A stretch of 62,152 bases of DNA from a virus, in the IMG/VR virus record IMGVR_UViG_3300035523_000151, positions 1 through 62,152 of that record. One strand, 5' to 3'. Shown one piece after another: positions 14,625-23,470 of the stretch; within the stretch, counting starts at the first letter, position 1; every line of letters starts with the position of its first letter. The notes under the pieces were generated by a model. The model searched no databases. It was not told the DNA's origin and saw only the letters and a program-made list of their open reading frames with translations. Position numbers and translations under genes: made by a program.

Positions 14625-15034
14625 AGGCTCAAGAGGCGATGCGGCTCAAGGCCCGGCTCCGGGAACGACTGACGGACCGGTCGCAGTATGACATTGTCCG
14701 GCCCTTGACTCTGGCGACGGTGATGGCACGGGTTGCAGAGTTGGCCGTCGCAGTGGTGGACGAGCTCGGAGCCGGGGCCGCTCTGGCGCAGCCCAAAGCG
14801 GCGGCGCCCCAGCCTGCGGCCCAAAGCCAGGCGGAAAACCCCAAGTTCGCAGCGGCCCGTGAGAAGCGCCAACGGCTCTTGAAGGCTCTGGAAAACGGCC
14901 CGCTCCATGCCGGTGAACTCGGCCGGAGGGCGATGCTCACAGCTGGAGAGTGCAGTTATCTGCTCAAGAGCACGCCGGGGATTGTGAACCTCGGCGGCGG
15001 CCGGTACGGCCTCCAGGAGGCGACGGCGTCATGA
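14621..15034 (+). CDS. Possible winged-helix protein
   Basis: A 137-aa protein with a helical N-terminus, an Ala/Pro/Gln-rich linker (75-95) and a C-terminal ~50-residue domain (RLLKALENGPLHAGELGRRA... then GGGRYGL). The C-terminal part looks like a winged helix with a beta wing. Overlaps both neighbours by four bases (ATGA). DNA binding is inferred. Confidence 0.6.
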   Translation: MKAQEAMRLKARLRERLTDRSQYDIVRPLTLATVMARVAELAVAVVDELGAGAALAQPKAAAPQPAAQSQAENPKFAAAREKRQRLLKALENGPLHAGELGRRAMLTAGECSYLLKSTPGIVNLGGGRYGLQEATAS

Positions 15035-15243
15035 ACAACCTGACCCGCCTTCTGGGCGCCACCGGTGCCGTGCAGGCTACCGCGCCCCGACGCCGGACCC
15101 TACAGCGGGTCTTGCTGTGGTGCATAGACAACCTGGAATTCATCTTGTTGGCAGCGCTGGCTGTGCTCGCAGCGTTGGCCTACCGGTGGGCGCAGCAGAG
15201 CATTCAGACCACAGACGCGATGCTGCGGGCGGCGGGACTATGA
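15031..15243 (+). CDS. Small single-pass membrane protein
   Basis: A 70-aa protein with a basic N-terminal half (RRRTLQRVLLWC) and one transmembrane helix (LEFILLAALAVLAALAYRWA). ATG at 15031 after CCAGGAGG. Role unknown. Confidence 0.6.
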   Translation: MNNLTRLLGATGAVQATAPRRRTLQRVLLWCIDNLEFILLAALAVLAALAYRWAQQSIQTTDAMLRAAGL

Positions 15244-15461
15244 GCGAGTTCTCGCCTGCGGTCATGGTTCGCCTGGAGAGAGGCGTTAACGCCTTCGAGC
15301 GAGCTGACGCCCTGACTCGGCGGATCGTCCTGGCCGAACTTCTGGGCACATCGGCCCTCGTGATCGAGAAGATTCGGCACGTCACTCCGGATGCGGCTAT
15401 GCACGAGGTTTTGCTGACCCTGGAAAACAAGCTGGCATCCGCACCGGCTAATCGTAATTGA
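15240..15461 (+). CDS. Hypothetical small helical protein
   Basis: A 73-aa helical protein (VRLERGVNAFERADALTRRI). Its ATG overlaps the previous stop. Unrecognised. The stop codon lies inside an inverted repeat at 15449-15467. Confidence 0.6.
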   Translation: MSEFSPAVMVRLERGVNAFERADALTRRIVLAELLGTSALVIEKIRHVTPDAAMHEVLLTLENKLASAPANRN

Positions 15462-15496
15462 CGATTACACAACACCCCCGGCCCTGATCGGCCGGG
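15449..15496. other. Two inverted repeats between the small-gene cluster and the helicase-loader gene
   Basis: TAATCGT-N5-ACGATTA (15449-15467) overlaps a stop codon. CCGGCC / GGCCGG with CTGATC between (about 15476-15496) forms a strong hairpin without a U-run. These may separate two early transcription units or serve as a replication-region signal. Confidence 0.4.
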
Positions 15497-15549
15497 AACG
15501 AGGTACATAAACCTAAAGCCCGATATTGCACGACGGGGAGGCGCCCCCT

Positions 15550-16569
15550 GTGAGTAGCTACGGCACATTTCCAAGCACGATTATCAGTGACCCTCGGTAT
15601 GCGCGCTGCGGCCCTATTTCGATGTTGCTGTATTTTCAGGGCCGCGCCCGGTGCGACCCTTATGGGCGGTTGCCGGGCGATCCTGAGATCCTGCACCACG
15701 AGGTCATGAGCACCTGGGCCTCCGAGCAGCAGTGGACGGACGACGATTTCCGCCAGGCACGGGACGCCCTGGTTCAGGCGCGTGTTATGCACCTCTATAC
15801 CGTGGCCGGGGTCGAATACCTGGAGTATGAGCACTACGACGACGACCAGGATCCGTCCCGCCTGAAGCGCCGGGCCGCAAAGTTCACCTACCCGGATCCG
15901 CCCGACCGTCCTGAACTGGCCGCTGCCCGCCGCCCGCACAACGTGGGTGAGTCCAAGAAGGGCAAAGCCCCGGCCCCCGGTGCCGTCCGGGAGCCCGGCC
16001 CCGCTGCAGTTCTGTCTGCAGGCGAGGAACCGAGTGCCGTCTCGGTTGCTGAGACGCCCGCTGTGACGCTGGAGGTGGCGCCAGAGGCAGACGATGCCGA
16101 GACCGCTCGGCGTGAAGCTGAGATCAGGGCTGAACGAGAGCGGTGCATCGCAGAAGCCGCTCAGGTACCGCCGGGATACAGTCAGTTACAGCAGTGTCAT
16201 GAGGCACATTTCGGCTCGCTATGTTTCGCCCCTGGCGATAAAGCGGCCCTTTTGGCTGTGATGGAGGACGCCGCAAAGGTCGGGGTGGAGTGGCAGACTC
16301 TGCGCACGGTGATGATGGAGCGCCAGGAAGATTACATCAAGCACCGGGCAACAAGTAAAGAGCCGCGAATCAAGCGGATTGGCTACTATCGGCAGGCATG
16401 GGACGAGCTTATTGAGAGGGCAAAGGCCGCACCAGGGAAAAAACTGTGGCAGATGCCTGCGCCCGACGACGACGATCCGCCTGATGAGTCGCCCGAAGAA
16501 ATCGAGTTGCGCCGTCGGATTGCTGACCAGAACGAACAACTGAGGCAATACAATGCCGCAAAAAAATGA
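15550..16569 (+). CDS. DnaD-like replication initiator / helicase loader candidate
   Basis: A 339-aa protein directly upstream of the DnaB-like helicase, overlapping it by 17 bases. The N-terminus (FPSTIISDPRYARCGPISMLLYFQGRARCDPYGRLPGDPEIL) reads as the winged-helix start seen in phage replication proteins. It is followed by an acidic/proline linker and a helical C-terminal domain (about 225-290). In Firmicute phages this position and layout are typical of DnaD/DnaB-type loaders. The GTG at 15550 is chosen because GGGGAGG lies 9 bases upstream. Confidence 0.65.
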   Translation: MSSYGTFPSTIISDPRYARCGPISMLLYFQGRARCDPYGRLPGDPEILHHEVMSTWASEQQWTDDDFRQARDALVQARVMHLYTVAGVEYLEYEHYDDDQDPSRLKRRAAKFTYPDPPDRPELAAARRPHNVGESKKGKAPAPGAVREPGPAAVLSAGEEPSAVSVAETPAVTLEVAPEADDAETARREAEIRAERERCIAEAAQVPPGYSQLQQCHEAHFGSLCFAPGDKAALLAVMEDAAKVGVEWQTLRTVMMERQEDYIKHRATSKEPRIKRIGYYRQAWDELIERAKAAPGKKLWQMPAPDDDDPPDESPEEIELRRRIADQNEQLRQYNAAKK

Positions 16570-18139
16570 TGCTTTCAGCGAACGTGTACCGCCGCAAGAT
16601 TTGGCGGCAGAGCAATCTGTCCTGGGTGCCTGCCTGATCGACAAGGATGCACTGCCCAAGGTCCGGCCCGTCCTGCGCCTTGATGACTTCTACGCTGCCC
16701 GGCACGGCGAAGTATGGGCAGCTATTTGCAAAGCGGCCGACGCTGGCCCTGTTGATTTGATCACGGTTCAACGCCACCTGCCTCGATTGGCCGGCAGCGA
16801 CGAATGGTTAACGCCACTAACTAACCTGGTCAACCTGGTGCCTTCCACCGTCAACGTCGAAAGCTACGCTGCCAGTGTGGCTAATACTGCGAAGTTGCGG
16901 CGCATCCAGACCCAGGCCCGGGCCGTGGTGGACGCCTGCTACGCAGCAGACGACCCGGCGCAGGTGCTGGGCGATCTGCAACAAGCCATCGACCAGGAAG
17001 CTCGAGGCGCCACGCGGATGCGGCTCAAGTCGATTGCCGGTGAGATTGGGCCTTACGCTAAACAACGATTCCAAAACCGGAAGTTGCCGAACTCCGATTG
17101 GATTCCTTCTAGGTTTGCAGAACTGCGTAGTAAGTGCCCATATCTCCGGCGTGAGTTCACGATTGTGGCAACGCCGTCTGGTGAAGGCAAGACAACCCTG
17201 GCGGTGGCCGAAGCTGACTTCTTGGCACAACTGGGTTATCAGGTTGCCTTTTTCGAACTTGAAATGGCGAAGGCGCAGGTGTTTGATAAACAGATTGCCT
17301 TGAACGCCCGGCTACCCCTTAAAGACATCCGCATGGGCCTACTGACTGACATGCAGTGGGTTGTCTATAACGAGATTGGTCAAAGGCTCAATGCCCTGAC
17401 CAACCTTCACTTAAACAGCGAGACCACTGAGACCATGAGTAACATTCGCTGGCAGTGTTTGCGGATGAAGGCCGAAGGCGGTCTGGACATGGTTGTGATC
17501 GATTTTATCGAGCGTGTAGCTGAGAACCGCGAAAAGGATGAGCGGTATGATCAACTTCTCGCTCGGCTCGCCGGCATCGCTCAGAGCATCGCCCGTGAAT
17601 GCGACTGTCACGTCATGGTTTTGGCGCAGGTTGATGTGAAAGTGATGGAGCGAGCAAATCCAGTTCCAGGCAAGGCTGATTTGGCCAACTCAAAGACAAA
17701 TTTGAGCGCCTGGCCCGATAACATCATCACCGGTTTGCAGCCGAGCCACGCTCGGGGTGACGGCAAAACAAAGCCCAAGATCTGGGGTATTGAGTGTGCT
17801 GATAAGCGCTGGCACAACGTTCTGCTGTTGAGTATTGCAAAGGGCCGATTCTCAGAGCCGAACGCGATGGTTCTGCTGTATGCCGAGATGTCCACTGGAT
17901 TTATCGGCAGTCTGCAACGTCCGTGGCCATGGCAAGCAAAGTGCCTTCTGCCGGGCGATAAGGGGAAGGACAAGAAGAACTGTCCGACGGAGCAGAAAGA
18001 TTGCCCGCAAGGCTCCACGTGCCCGGTGTTTCAAATGGGCAAATGGGACAAAGAGGCCGACGATCAGCACCTAGAACTCATGAAAGCGTTCCGGGAATTG
18101 GCGGTGCGGCCTCAGTCTCAGGCCGTCGATGGTTTCTAA
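16553..18139 (+). CDS. DnaB-like replicative helicase with Cys-rich tail
   Basis: A 528-aa protein. The N-terminal domain (PPQDLAAEQSVLGACLIDKDAL, residues 14-35) is the standard DnaB start. The RecA-like motor has Walker A ATPSGEGKTT (206-215) and Walker B MVVIDFIERV. It unwinds DNA at the phage fork. The C-terminus is extended with a Cys-rich segment (LPGDKGKDKKNCP, KDCP, STCPVF) that could bind zinc; such a tail is not usual in bacterial DnaB. No phage DNA polymerase or primase is visible, so host enzymes must be recruited. Confidence 0.9.
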   Translation: MPQKNDAFSERVPPQDLAAEQSVLGACLIDKDALPKVRPVLRLDDFYAARHGEVWAAICKAADAGPVDLITVQRHLPRLAGSDEWLTPLTNLVNLVPSTVNVESYAASVANTAKLRRIQTQARAVVDACYAADDPAQVLGDLQQAIDQEARGATRMRLKSIAGEIGPYAKQRFQNRKLPNSDWIPSRFAELRSKCPYLRREFTIVATPSGEGKTTLAVAEADFLAQLGYQVAFFELEMAKAQVFDKQIALNARLPLKDIRMGLLTDMQWVVYNEIGQRLNALTNLHLNSETTETMSNIRWQCLRMKAEGGLDMVVIDFIERVAENREKDERYDQLLARLAGIAQSIARECDCHVMVLAQVDVKVMERANPVPGKADLANSKTNLSAWPDNIITGLQPSHARGDGKTKPKIWGIECADKRWHNVLLLSIAKGRFSEPNAMVLLYAEMSTGFIGSLQRPWPWQAKCLLPGDKGKDKKNCPTEQKDCPQGSTCPVFQMGKWDKEADDQHLELMKAFRELAVRPQSQAVDGF

Positions 18140-18155
18140 GGGAGGTGAATCGTCC

Positions 18156-18890
18156 GTGATCTACCACGCCGACCAGATCCAACTGTGGCCTCGGCTCCTA
18201 GAGGCCGCCAAAATCGACGCCGTACTGCTGGCCGCTCTGCAGGATCTGATGCAGCGGGGCGCCGGCCTGGCGCTGAACGAGTCCGGCGGGTTGCAGCTGA
18301 GCTACGGCACGATGCCGGAGGCCGACTACCTCGTCATCCGCAGCGAAAAACTTGCTCCGCGGGGCCCTAAAATGAGCACCGTCCTGAACACTGCCCGCAC
18401 CCGCCCGCATCCCTGGTCGCAGAGCGTCCGGGACGCCTACACCGGCCTCGACAAACGGACCGCCGAGGGCGATCGGGCACTGCAGGAAGCCATCACCCAC
18501 AAGGCCGCTGCCGACGTGCTCCTGCGCATGACCACCCGCCTGGTAGACCGCCACCTGCAGGCCATGAGCCTCGCCAGGGCGCTGCTGGATTCTGGGTATG
18601 GGGCGTACGAGGTCCACGCCAGCAAACATTTGGCCGCGTTTCAGGACCTGTCGAAGGCCCTGGAGCGGTCTGGGCGCCCCTTCGACGGCGCTGGGCGGTA
18701 CTGGCCGGTCCAGACCCCGGACGGCTGGCTCTGGGTGACGGACACGCCGGATGCGGTCCCGCAGCCCATCGACCTCGGCGGCGAGGTGGGGGTCCGGACG
18801 CCAACACCAGAGGAGCCGGCGGTCACGGATTGGGACCTGGGCCGGGCGCTGGCGGCGATCGAGAGGCTGAATCAACGGGAGGCGGGGTAA
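18156..18890 (+). CDS. Hypothetical protein between helicase and methyltransferase
   Basis: A 244-aa protein of unknown family. The GTG at 18156 follows GGGAGGTGA. The second half holds a helical region (AAADVLLRMTTRLVDRHLQAM) and a beta-rich segment with WPVQTPDGWLWVTD. Its stop is directly followed by the methyltransferase start, so one operon. Confidence 0.65.
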   Translation: MIYHADQIQLWPRLLEAAKIDAVLLAALQDLMQRGAGLALNESGGLQLSYGTMPEADYLVIRSEKLAPRGPKMSTVLNTARTRPHPWSQSVRDAYTGLDKRTAEGDRALQEAITHKAAADVLLRMTTRLVDRHLQAMSLARALLDSGYGAYEVHASKHLAAFQDLSKALERSGRPFDGAGRYWPVQTPDGWLWVTDTPDAVPQPIDLGGEVGVRTPTPEEPAVTDWDLGRALAAIERLNQREAG

Positions 18891-20390
18891 TTGGCAGCAC
18901 CGATGCACCACCAGGTAAGTCTTTTTGACGAGTCGGCGCCGCCCCGCCCCAAAGTGGTCAAGAAACCCGCCACCAAACCCCGCAAGCCGTCCCGCGGCGA
19001 GTTCGAACCCATCGCTCCGCCAAACCTCGCCCAGGAGTCCGCCCTGTGGCTCACCGGTCAACGATCCATCGAGGCCCAGCGTGGCAAACGGTACGTCCCT
19101 GCTTCGGTCAAACACCCCGGCAAGATGCAGCCCGACGTGTGCGGGGCCATCATCGATACCTACACCGAACCCGGTTGGCACATCGTTGATGCCATGGGCG
19201 GCATCGGTACCACCGGGGTTGAGGGCGCCGAGCGGGGCCGCCATGTGACCTGCGTAGAGCTGGTGCGGCACTGGGCGAACGTCGCCTATGCCAACAGCGT
19301 TCGGACGGCGTACCGGGGTGCACCGGGCACCATGCGGGTCATTCACGGTGACGCCCGGCGACTGCCGGAGTTGCTGGCAGGGCTGATGGATGCGGCTGTG
19401 TTTTCACCGCCGTACGGGGAGGCGCTGGAGCAGCGCACCGGGAGGATGGAGGGGCGAGCAGAGAGGTTGCGGCAAGCGATTCAGGACGGCGGCCAACTGC
19501 GTGGCAACTGGCACTTTGGCGCCGGACAGCGAGCGATGATGGCCCCTCAGTACGATGCCGCCGTGATGTCCCCGCCCTTCGGCCCGACGCAGACCGGTCG
19601 GGGTATGGCGCTCACCGGCATCAACGGCGACGGCCGCCCGCCGGTTGAACGGGGCATCGGCGCTACATATGACGTAGCCGTGTTCTCTCCGCCCTACGGC
19701 CCTGCGGATACCGCGGGCGAGGACCTGACCCGCCGGACGAGTGCAGCGGTGGTGGACGAGAAGGGCCTCGGGTACCGCTGGAAGGGGTTCGGGCAACGGC
19801 ATTACGCTTCCACCAACCATGACGGTCCACAAGTCGACGCCGTAATCACCAGCCCCGCTTACGGCGACATTCGCCAGGACGGCGGCGACCACCAATTCGG
19901 CGAAGGCTCCGCGATGACGAACTACACTGGCGAAGCCCGGGTCAAGAAGGGCGCCCGCGACCGCACCAACGTCGGCAACCTCAAGTACGGCAGCATGGAC
20001 AAGGCCCTGATCATCGCTGCCCGGCTCACGGCAGGGGAGGCCATCCCCGAAGCCGAGTGGCCGGACATGCAGTACCTGGAGACGATGGTCCTCATCTACC
20101 GGGGCTGCTGGCAGGTGGTGCGGCAGGGCGGTCTCTGCATCCTGGTGCTGAAAGATTACAGGAGAGACAAACGCCGGGTCAACCTGGTGGGCGACACCAT
20201 CCGGCTCATGGAGGCTGTTGGCTGGCTGCTGCACGATCGGGCGCTGGCGCTCACCAGCAAAATCGACAACGGCCAGGTCATCAGCAAGGTGTCCCCGTTC
20301 GTCCGACTCAACGCTCGCAAGCCCGAGAAGAACGGCGGCAAAGTCCTCCTGCCCTGTGGCGAAGACATCCTCGTGTTCCGGAAGGAGTGA
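18891..20390 (+). CDS. N4-cytosine/N6-adenine-type DNA methyltransferase with repeated SPPY motifs
   Basis: A 499-aa protein. The AdoMet-binding motif I is DAMGGIGTTG (100-109). Catalytic-type motifs occur four times: SPPYG at 172, SPPFG at 227, SPPYG at 266 and SPAYG at 321. One family member normally has one. The C-terminal third (QYLETMVLIYRGCWQVVRQGG to LVLKDYRRD) matches the common end of these enzymes. It probably protects phage DNA or shields it from host restriction. The TTG at 18891 directly after the previous stop is used; an ATG at 18903 is an alternative. Confidence 0.82.
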   Translation: MAAPMHHQVSLFDESAPPRPKVVKKPATKPRKPSRGEFEPIAPPNLAQESALWLTGQRSIEAQRGKRYVPASVKHPGKMQPDVCGAIIDTYTEPGWHIVDAMGGIGTTGVEGAERGRHVTCVELVRHWANVAYANSVRTAYRGAPGTMRVIHGDARRLPELLAGLMDAAVFSPPYGEALEQRTGRMEGRAERLRQAIQDGGQLRGNWHFGAGQRAMMAPQYDAAVMSPPFGPTQTGRGMALTGINGDGRPPVERGIGATYDVAVFSPPYGPADTAGEDLTRRTSAAVVDEKGLGYRWKGFGQRHYASTNHDGPQVDAVITSPAYGDIRQDGGDHQFGEGSAMTNYTGEARVKKGARDRTNVGNLKYGSMDKALIIAARLTAGEAIPEAEWPDMQYLETMVLIYRGCWQVVRQGGLCILVLKDYRRDKRRVNLVGDTIRLMEAVGWLLHDRALALTSKIDNGQVISKVSPFVRLNARKPEKNGGKVLLPCGEDILVFRKE

Positions 20391-20396
20391 AACCCC

Positions 20397-20864
20397 ATGC
20401 CCCACAGCCCGCGCCGCATTCCCGAGTCCCAGATCATCGCCCTGCTCCGCGAGGGCAAAAGCGCCGGCGACACCGCCGCCATCACCGGCGCCCCGCTGTC
20501 CCGGGTGACCCAACTCCAGGCATCGGCCAATCTGGTGTCGCCGGCGTTCGTCCCCCGGCGCGAACCGCCGGTACTCGACCGGCCCATCATCGGCCCGCCG
20601 ACGCACTGGCAGGGCGAGCAGACCGCCGCCGCTCCCAGCGGGCGCACCGCCGCCTACTGGGCCGCTCTGGCGACACCACCTGAGCCCCTGCCGCTGCCGA
20701 AGCCGGTGGCGGTCCCTGAACCGGTCTCTGCGCCCCGAATGGTCCGCATGGTGCCCGACGACCGGCGGGACGAGCACATCGATTTCAACCGCCTGATGGC
20801 CCAAACGGAAGCCGGAATCCACGCCGAAGGCCGCCGGGCGCGTGAGGGGAGGGGTGCGGCATGA
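20397..20864 (+). CDS. HTH-containing hypothetical protein
   Basis: A 155-aa protein with an N-terminal homeodomain-like helix-turn-helix (ESQIIALLREGKSAGDTAAITGAPLSRVTQL) and a proline-rich linker. Likely DNA binding. It overlaps the next gene by four bases. Unknown role. Confidence 0.6.
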   Translation: MPHSPRRIPESQIIALLREGKSAGDTAAITGAPLSRVTQLQASANLVSPAFVPRREPPVLDRPIIGPPTHWQGEQTAAAPSGRTAAYWAALATPPEPLPLPKPVAVPEPVSAPRMVRMVPDDRRDEHIDFNRLMAQTEAGIHAEGRRAREGRGAA

Positions 20865-21283
20865 CCACCATCACCGAAGACCTTCGGCAGGTGCAGCGCC
20901 TGGTGTCCGAAGCCTACGAACTGATCCACCCGGTACAGGGTGCAATCATCGGCGAGGCGGTGGACCGGCTGGCACGGGCGCAAGGCGAACTGAGCCGGCT
21001 GGCACAGCAGACCGAGTCAGAAGTCGATGATAAAACCGGCACTCCCCGCTACTCCCCGATTCAGCGGCAGATGCTGCTGGAGGCTCTCGCCGACCTGGAA
21101 TGCCTGACCATGCCGCAACGGGCAGCCGTGGTGGGCGGCATGCTCGGCATGGTGGTCGGGGCCGCGATCGAGCACAAGCACATTCCGACGAGCGGGGCGC
21201 TCTTTTGGGCGCTGGACTTCATGCGGAAGCAGATTAAGGCGGCAAGAGCCAACCCGGATTTGAAAGCTGGTGTTCCTTCATGA
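20861..21283 (+). CDS. Hypothetical helical protein
   Basis: A 140-aa helical protein (EDLRQVQRLVSEAYELIHP; later a Gly/Ala/Val-rich segment GGMLGMVVGAAIEHKH). Four-base overlaps with both neighbours show tight coupling. Unrecognised. Confidence 0.6.
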   Translation: MTTITEDLRQVQRLVSEAYELIHPVQGAIIGEAVDRLARAQGELSRLAQQTESEVDDKTGTPRYSPIQRQMLLEALADLECLTMPQRAAVVGGMLGMVVGAAIEHKHIPTSGALFWALDFMRKQIKAARANPDLKAGVPS

Positions 21284-21573
21284 CCGACCCCAAAACCCCG
21301 TCCGCAATTCCGCAGAACCTGACGTCCCGGCCCGGATTCAACATGGAAGCCCTGCAGCACGAGACCGAACTGCACCTCGCCCTGGCCGCCCGCCACCATG
21401 CACAGATGGTCGAGGCCAAGAACATCGGCCAGCCCTGGGAATTCCACGCTGCCCAGACCCAGATTCAGCAGGCCGCTGCCCTCCTTTGCCAGCAGCAGGA
21501 GCAGACGGCCGTCCTGGTGACGCTACTACTGCGGGGGGACGTGCCTGAGAAGCCGGCGGCGATGCCGTCGTGA
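21280..21573 (+). CDS. Hypothetical small protein
   Basis: A 97-aa helical, Gln-rich protein (FHAAQTQIQQAAALLCQQQ). It lies directly before and overlaps the resolvase gene. Unrecognised. Confidence 0.6.
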   Translation: MTDPKTPSAIPQNLTSRPGFNMEALQHETELHLALAARHHAQMVEAKNIGQPWEFHAAQTQIQQAAALLCQQQEQTAVLVTLLLRGDVPEKPAAMPS

Positions 21574-22106
21574 CCAACCGCATCATGGGCATCGACGCCG
21601 GATTCAACGGCATGGGCGTGTTGGTGGTAGAGGGCCGCACGGTCCTGTTTGCCGGGTCCAGCTTGACCCAGGCGGCGGCCAAGAAGCGCAAGGTCCGGGT
21701 CGCCGACGATGACACCGCCCGCTGCCAGGACCACGCCCGTTACCTGCAGGGCGTGATTGCACAGTATGACCCTGTCGGCATCATTTGCGAGATGCCGAGC
21801 GGCGGCGCCCAGAGCAGTCGGGCCGCCCGAACGATGGGCATGGCCACCGCCATCGTGGCGGCCGTGGCAGAACTGGACAGCCTGCCCTTGGAGGTCACGA
21901 CGCCCATGGAGGGCAAAAAGGCCGCTACCCGGTGCCGGGACGCTACGAAGCAGCAAGTCGAGTTGGGTGTTCGTGACGCCTTCGACTGGGGTAGCTGGAT
22001 GCCGAAGATCGCCGCTGAACGGGAACATGTCTGCGACGCTGCAGCGGCCATCCTGGCGGCAGAGGGTGGCGTGCTGATCCGGACGCTTGGGCGCCTCGGC
22101 GCCTGA
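21570..22106 (+). CDS. RuvC-like Holliday junction resolvase
   Basis: A 178-aa RNase H-fold protein. The acidic catalytic residues are Asp9 (MGIDAGFNG), Glu74 (IICEMPSGG) and the C-terminal His153/Asp156 pair (EREHVCDAAAA), in the order typical of RuvC. Phages use such enzymes to clear branched DNA before packaging. The GTG at 21570 overlaps the previous stop. Confidence 0.82.
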   Translation: MTNRIMGIDAGFNGMGVLVVEGRTVLFAGSSLTQAAAKKRKVRVADDDTARCQDHARYLQGVIAQYDPVGIICEMPSGGAQSSRAARTMGMATAIVAAVAELDSLPLEVTTPMEGKKAATRCRDATKQQVELGVRDAFDWGSWMPKIAAEREHVCDAAAAILAAEGGVLIRTLGRLGA

Positions 22107-22141
22107 CCTTAAGGAAGCGCGAATTTCAGTTACCAAAAATT

Positions 22142-22157
22142 GGTTCCACGTAGAACC
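22142..22157. promoter_or_regulatory. Inverted repeat GGTTC-N6-GAACC
   Basis: A perfect 5-bp inverted repeat in the short gap before the gene at 22177. The half-site resembles part of the Gram-positive LexA box (CGAAC), but spacing differs. Tentative. Confidence 0.3.
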
Positions 22158-22176
22158 CGAAAGGAGCCTGAACCCC

Positions 22177-23061
22177 ATGCCTGATCATGAAAACGATCGC
22201 CCCCGCCGCATCTGGGAAGACGGCATTGACATGGCTTACGCCTTGATCGAGCGCCACCCCGAGCTGCTCGCCGACTGCCCGTCTCCTTCTGACATCCTGT
22301 TCGTCCTGGACACCGTCAGCGAGCCGTCCACCAAGGGCCGCCCGACCCCCGCCAAGGTCAGCAAGATCAGCGGCAAGCTCACCGACTTCCTGGAAGCCGG
22401 CGAAAAGACCTGGATGATCGAGTGGTTCACACAGAACAACGGTTGGATGACCCGGAACCAGTGCTACATCCTGTTGCTGCAGCAATTACTCCTGTTCGAA
22501 GCCGTTGGCGACAGCGGCGACTGCCGCATCGGCGGCTGGGACATCCAGGAGTTGGAGGTCATCGCGGACCGGGTCGGGCTCAAATGGTCCAGCGACAAGC
22601 ACGGTGAACCCCCCGATATCATGGCTCCCGGTTTCGAGTGGGGGCGCGTGGGGCAAAGCCGGATCAAGTTTATTCAGGCCCGGACCGAAGAGCGGCGGCA
22701 GCGGGCGGCGGCTCTGGGCGGCGCTGCGAAGCCAAAGGCAGAGCAACTCACACTAGAGCAGGCGATCGACGTGCAGCGCGAACGAATCTCCCGAGCCCTC
22801 GACGAACTCTACGCCCCACCTCAGGCCGGCGGCATCTACCTGAAGCCCACCGAAAGGGCCACGCTGCACGTCGGTGGCGACGGCCCGCCGGCCCTAACCA
22901 TCGAGGGCCCTGACGGCAAGCGTGAAATCCCGGCTGTAACCGTTCCTGCCCAGCCCGACGACTGGCAGCCCACTACGCCTTACGTGAAGCCTGACAACGT
23001 CGTTCAGTTCCCCGGTAGCCGGCCCGAGACCGCGACCGGCACAAACGGCAACGCCGGATAA
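22177..23061 (+). CDS. Hypothetical protein
   Basis: A 294-aa protein. The middle is rich in Trp and Leu (TWMIEWFTQNNGWMTRNQCYILL) and a charged helix follows (ARTEERRQRAAALGGAAKPK). The ATG at 22177 follows AAAGGAG; upstream in-frame starts lie in the resolvase gene. No family recognised. Confidence 0.65.
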   Translation: MPDHENDRPRRIWEDGIDMAYALIERHPELLADCPSPSDILFVLDTVSEPSTKGRPTPAKVSKISGKLTDFLEAGEKTWMIEWFTQNNGWMTRNQCYILLLQQLLLFEAVGDSGDCRIGGWDIQELEVIADRVGLKWSSDKHGEPPDIMAPGFEWGRVGQSRIKFIQARTEERRQRAAALGGAAKPKAEQLTLEQAIDVQRERISRALDELYAPPQAGGIYLKPTERATLHVGGDGPPALTIEGPDGKREIPAVTVPAQPDDWQPTTPYVKPDNVVQFPGSRPETATGTNGNAG

Positions 23062-23075
23062 GGAGGGCGATGACC

Positions 23076-23462
23076 ATGACCGAGGGTATCGACATGGCGC
23101 AGATCGAAGCCGCCCGAACCATCCTGGCGAATCAGGCGCAGGCGGCGGTCAAGACCGTCCATAAGCTGCGCATCGACCAGGCGCTCACCGCCTTGCGGCT
23201 CCTGGATACGTACCCTGGCCGGCCGCCGTTGCCGGATGCGGTCCTGACAGAGATGGTCCGGGACGGCGGCCGGGACACCTGGATTGCCGAACTGCTGGGC
23301 ATCGACCGCCTGACCGTCCGGCGGTACCGCAACATGCTGCAGTTGGAAGCCAGTGCGCCCCGCGGTGGCAGTAACCGGGTAAGCCGGGCTGCCCGGAGCG
23401 TCTGGCTGGACCGGTGGAAGCCCCGGTTAGAGCAGGGCGGTTATCTGAAAGCGACCGCGTAG
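23076..23462 (+). CDS. Hypothetical HTH-type protein
   Basis: A 128-aa protein with a C-terminal helix-turn-helix (DTWIAELLGIDRLTVRRYRNML, about 70-92) and a basic tail. The second ATG (23076) is chosen because AGGAGGG is only 2 bases from the first. Probably DNA binding. Confidence 0.6.
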   Translation: MTEGIDMAQIEAARTILANQAQAAVKTVHKLRIDQALTALRLLDTYPGRPPLPDAVLTEMVRDGGRDTWIAELLGIDRLTVRRYRNMLQLEASAPRGGSNRVSRAARSVWLDRWKPRLEQGGYLKATA

Positions 23463-23470
23463 GAAGGCGG

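Noticed and set aside
15449-15467. Second operator for the small XRE protein
   Set aside because: It shares the letters ACGAT with 2130-2148 but the half-sites point the other way and spacing differs, so they are not the same site.
19404-20822. 472-codon leftward ORF
   Set aside because: Antisense shadow of the methyltransferase gene.
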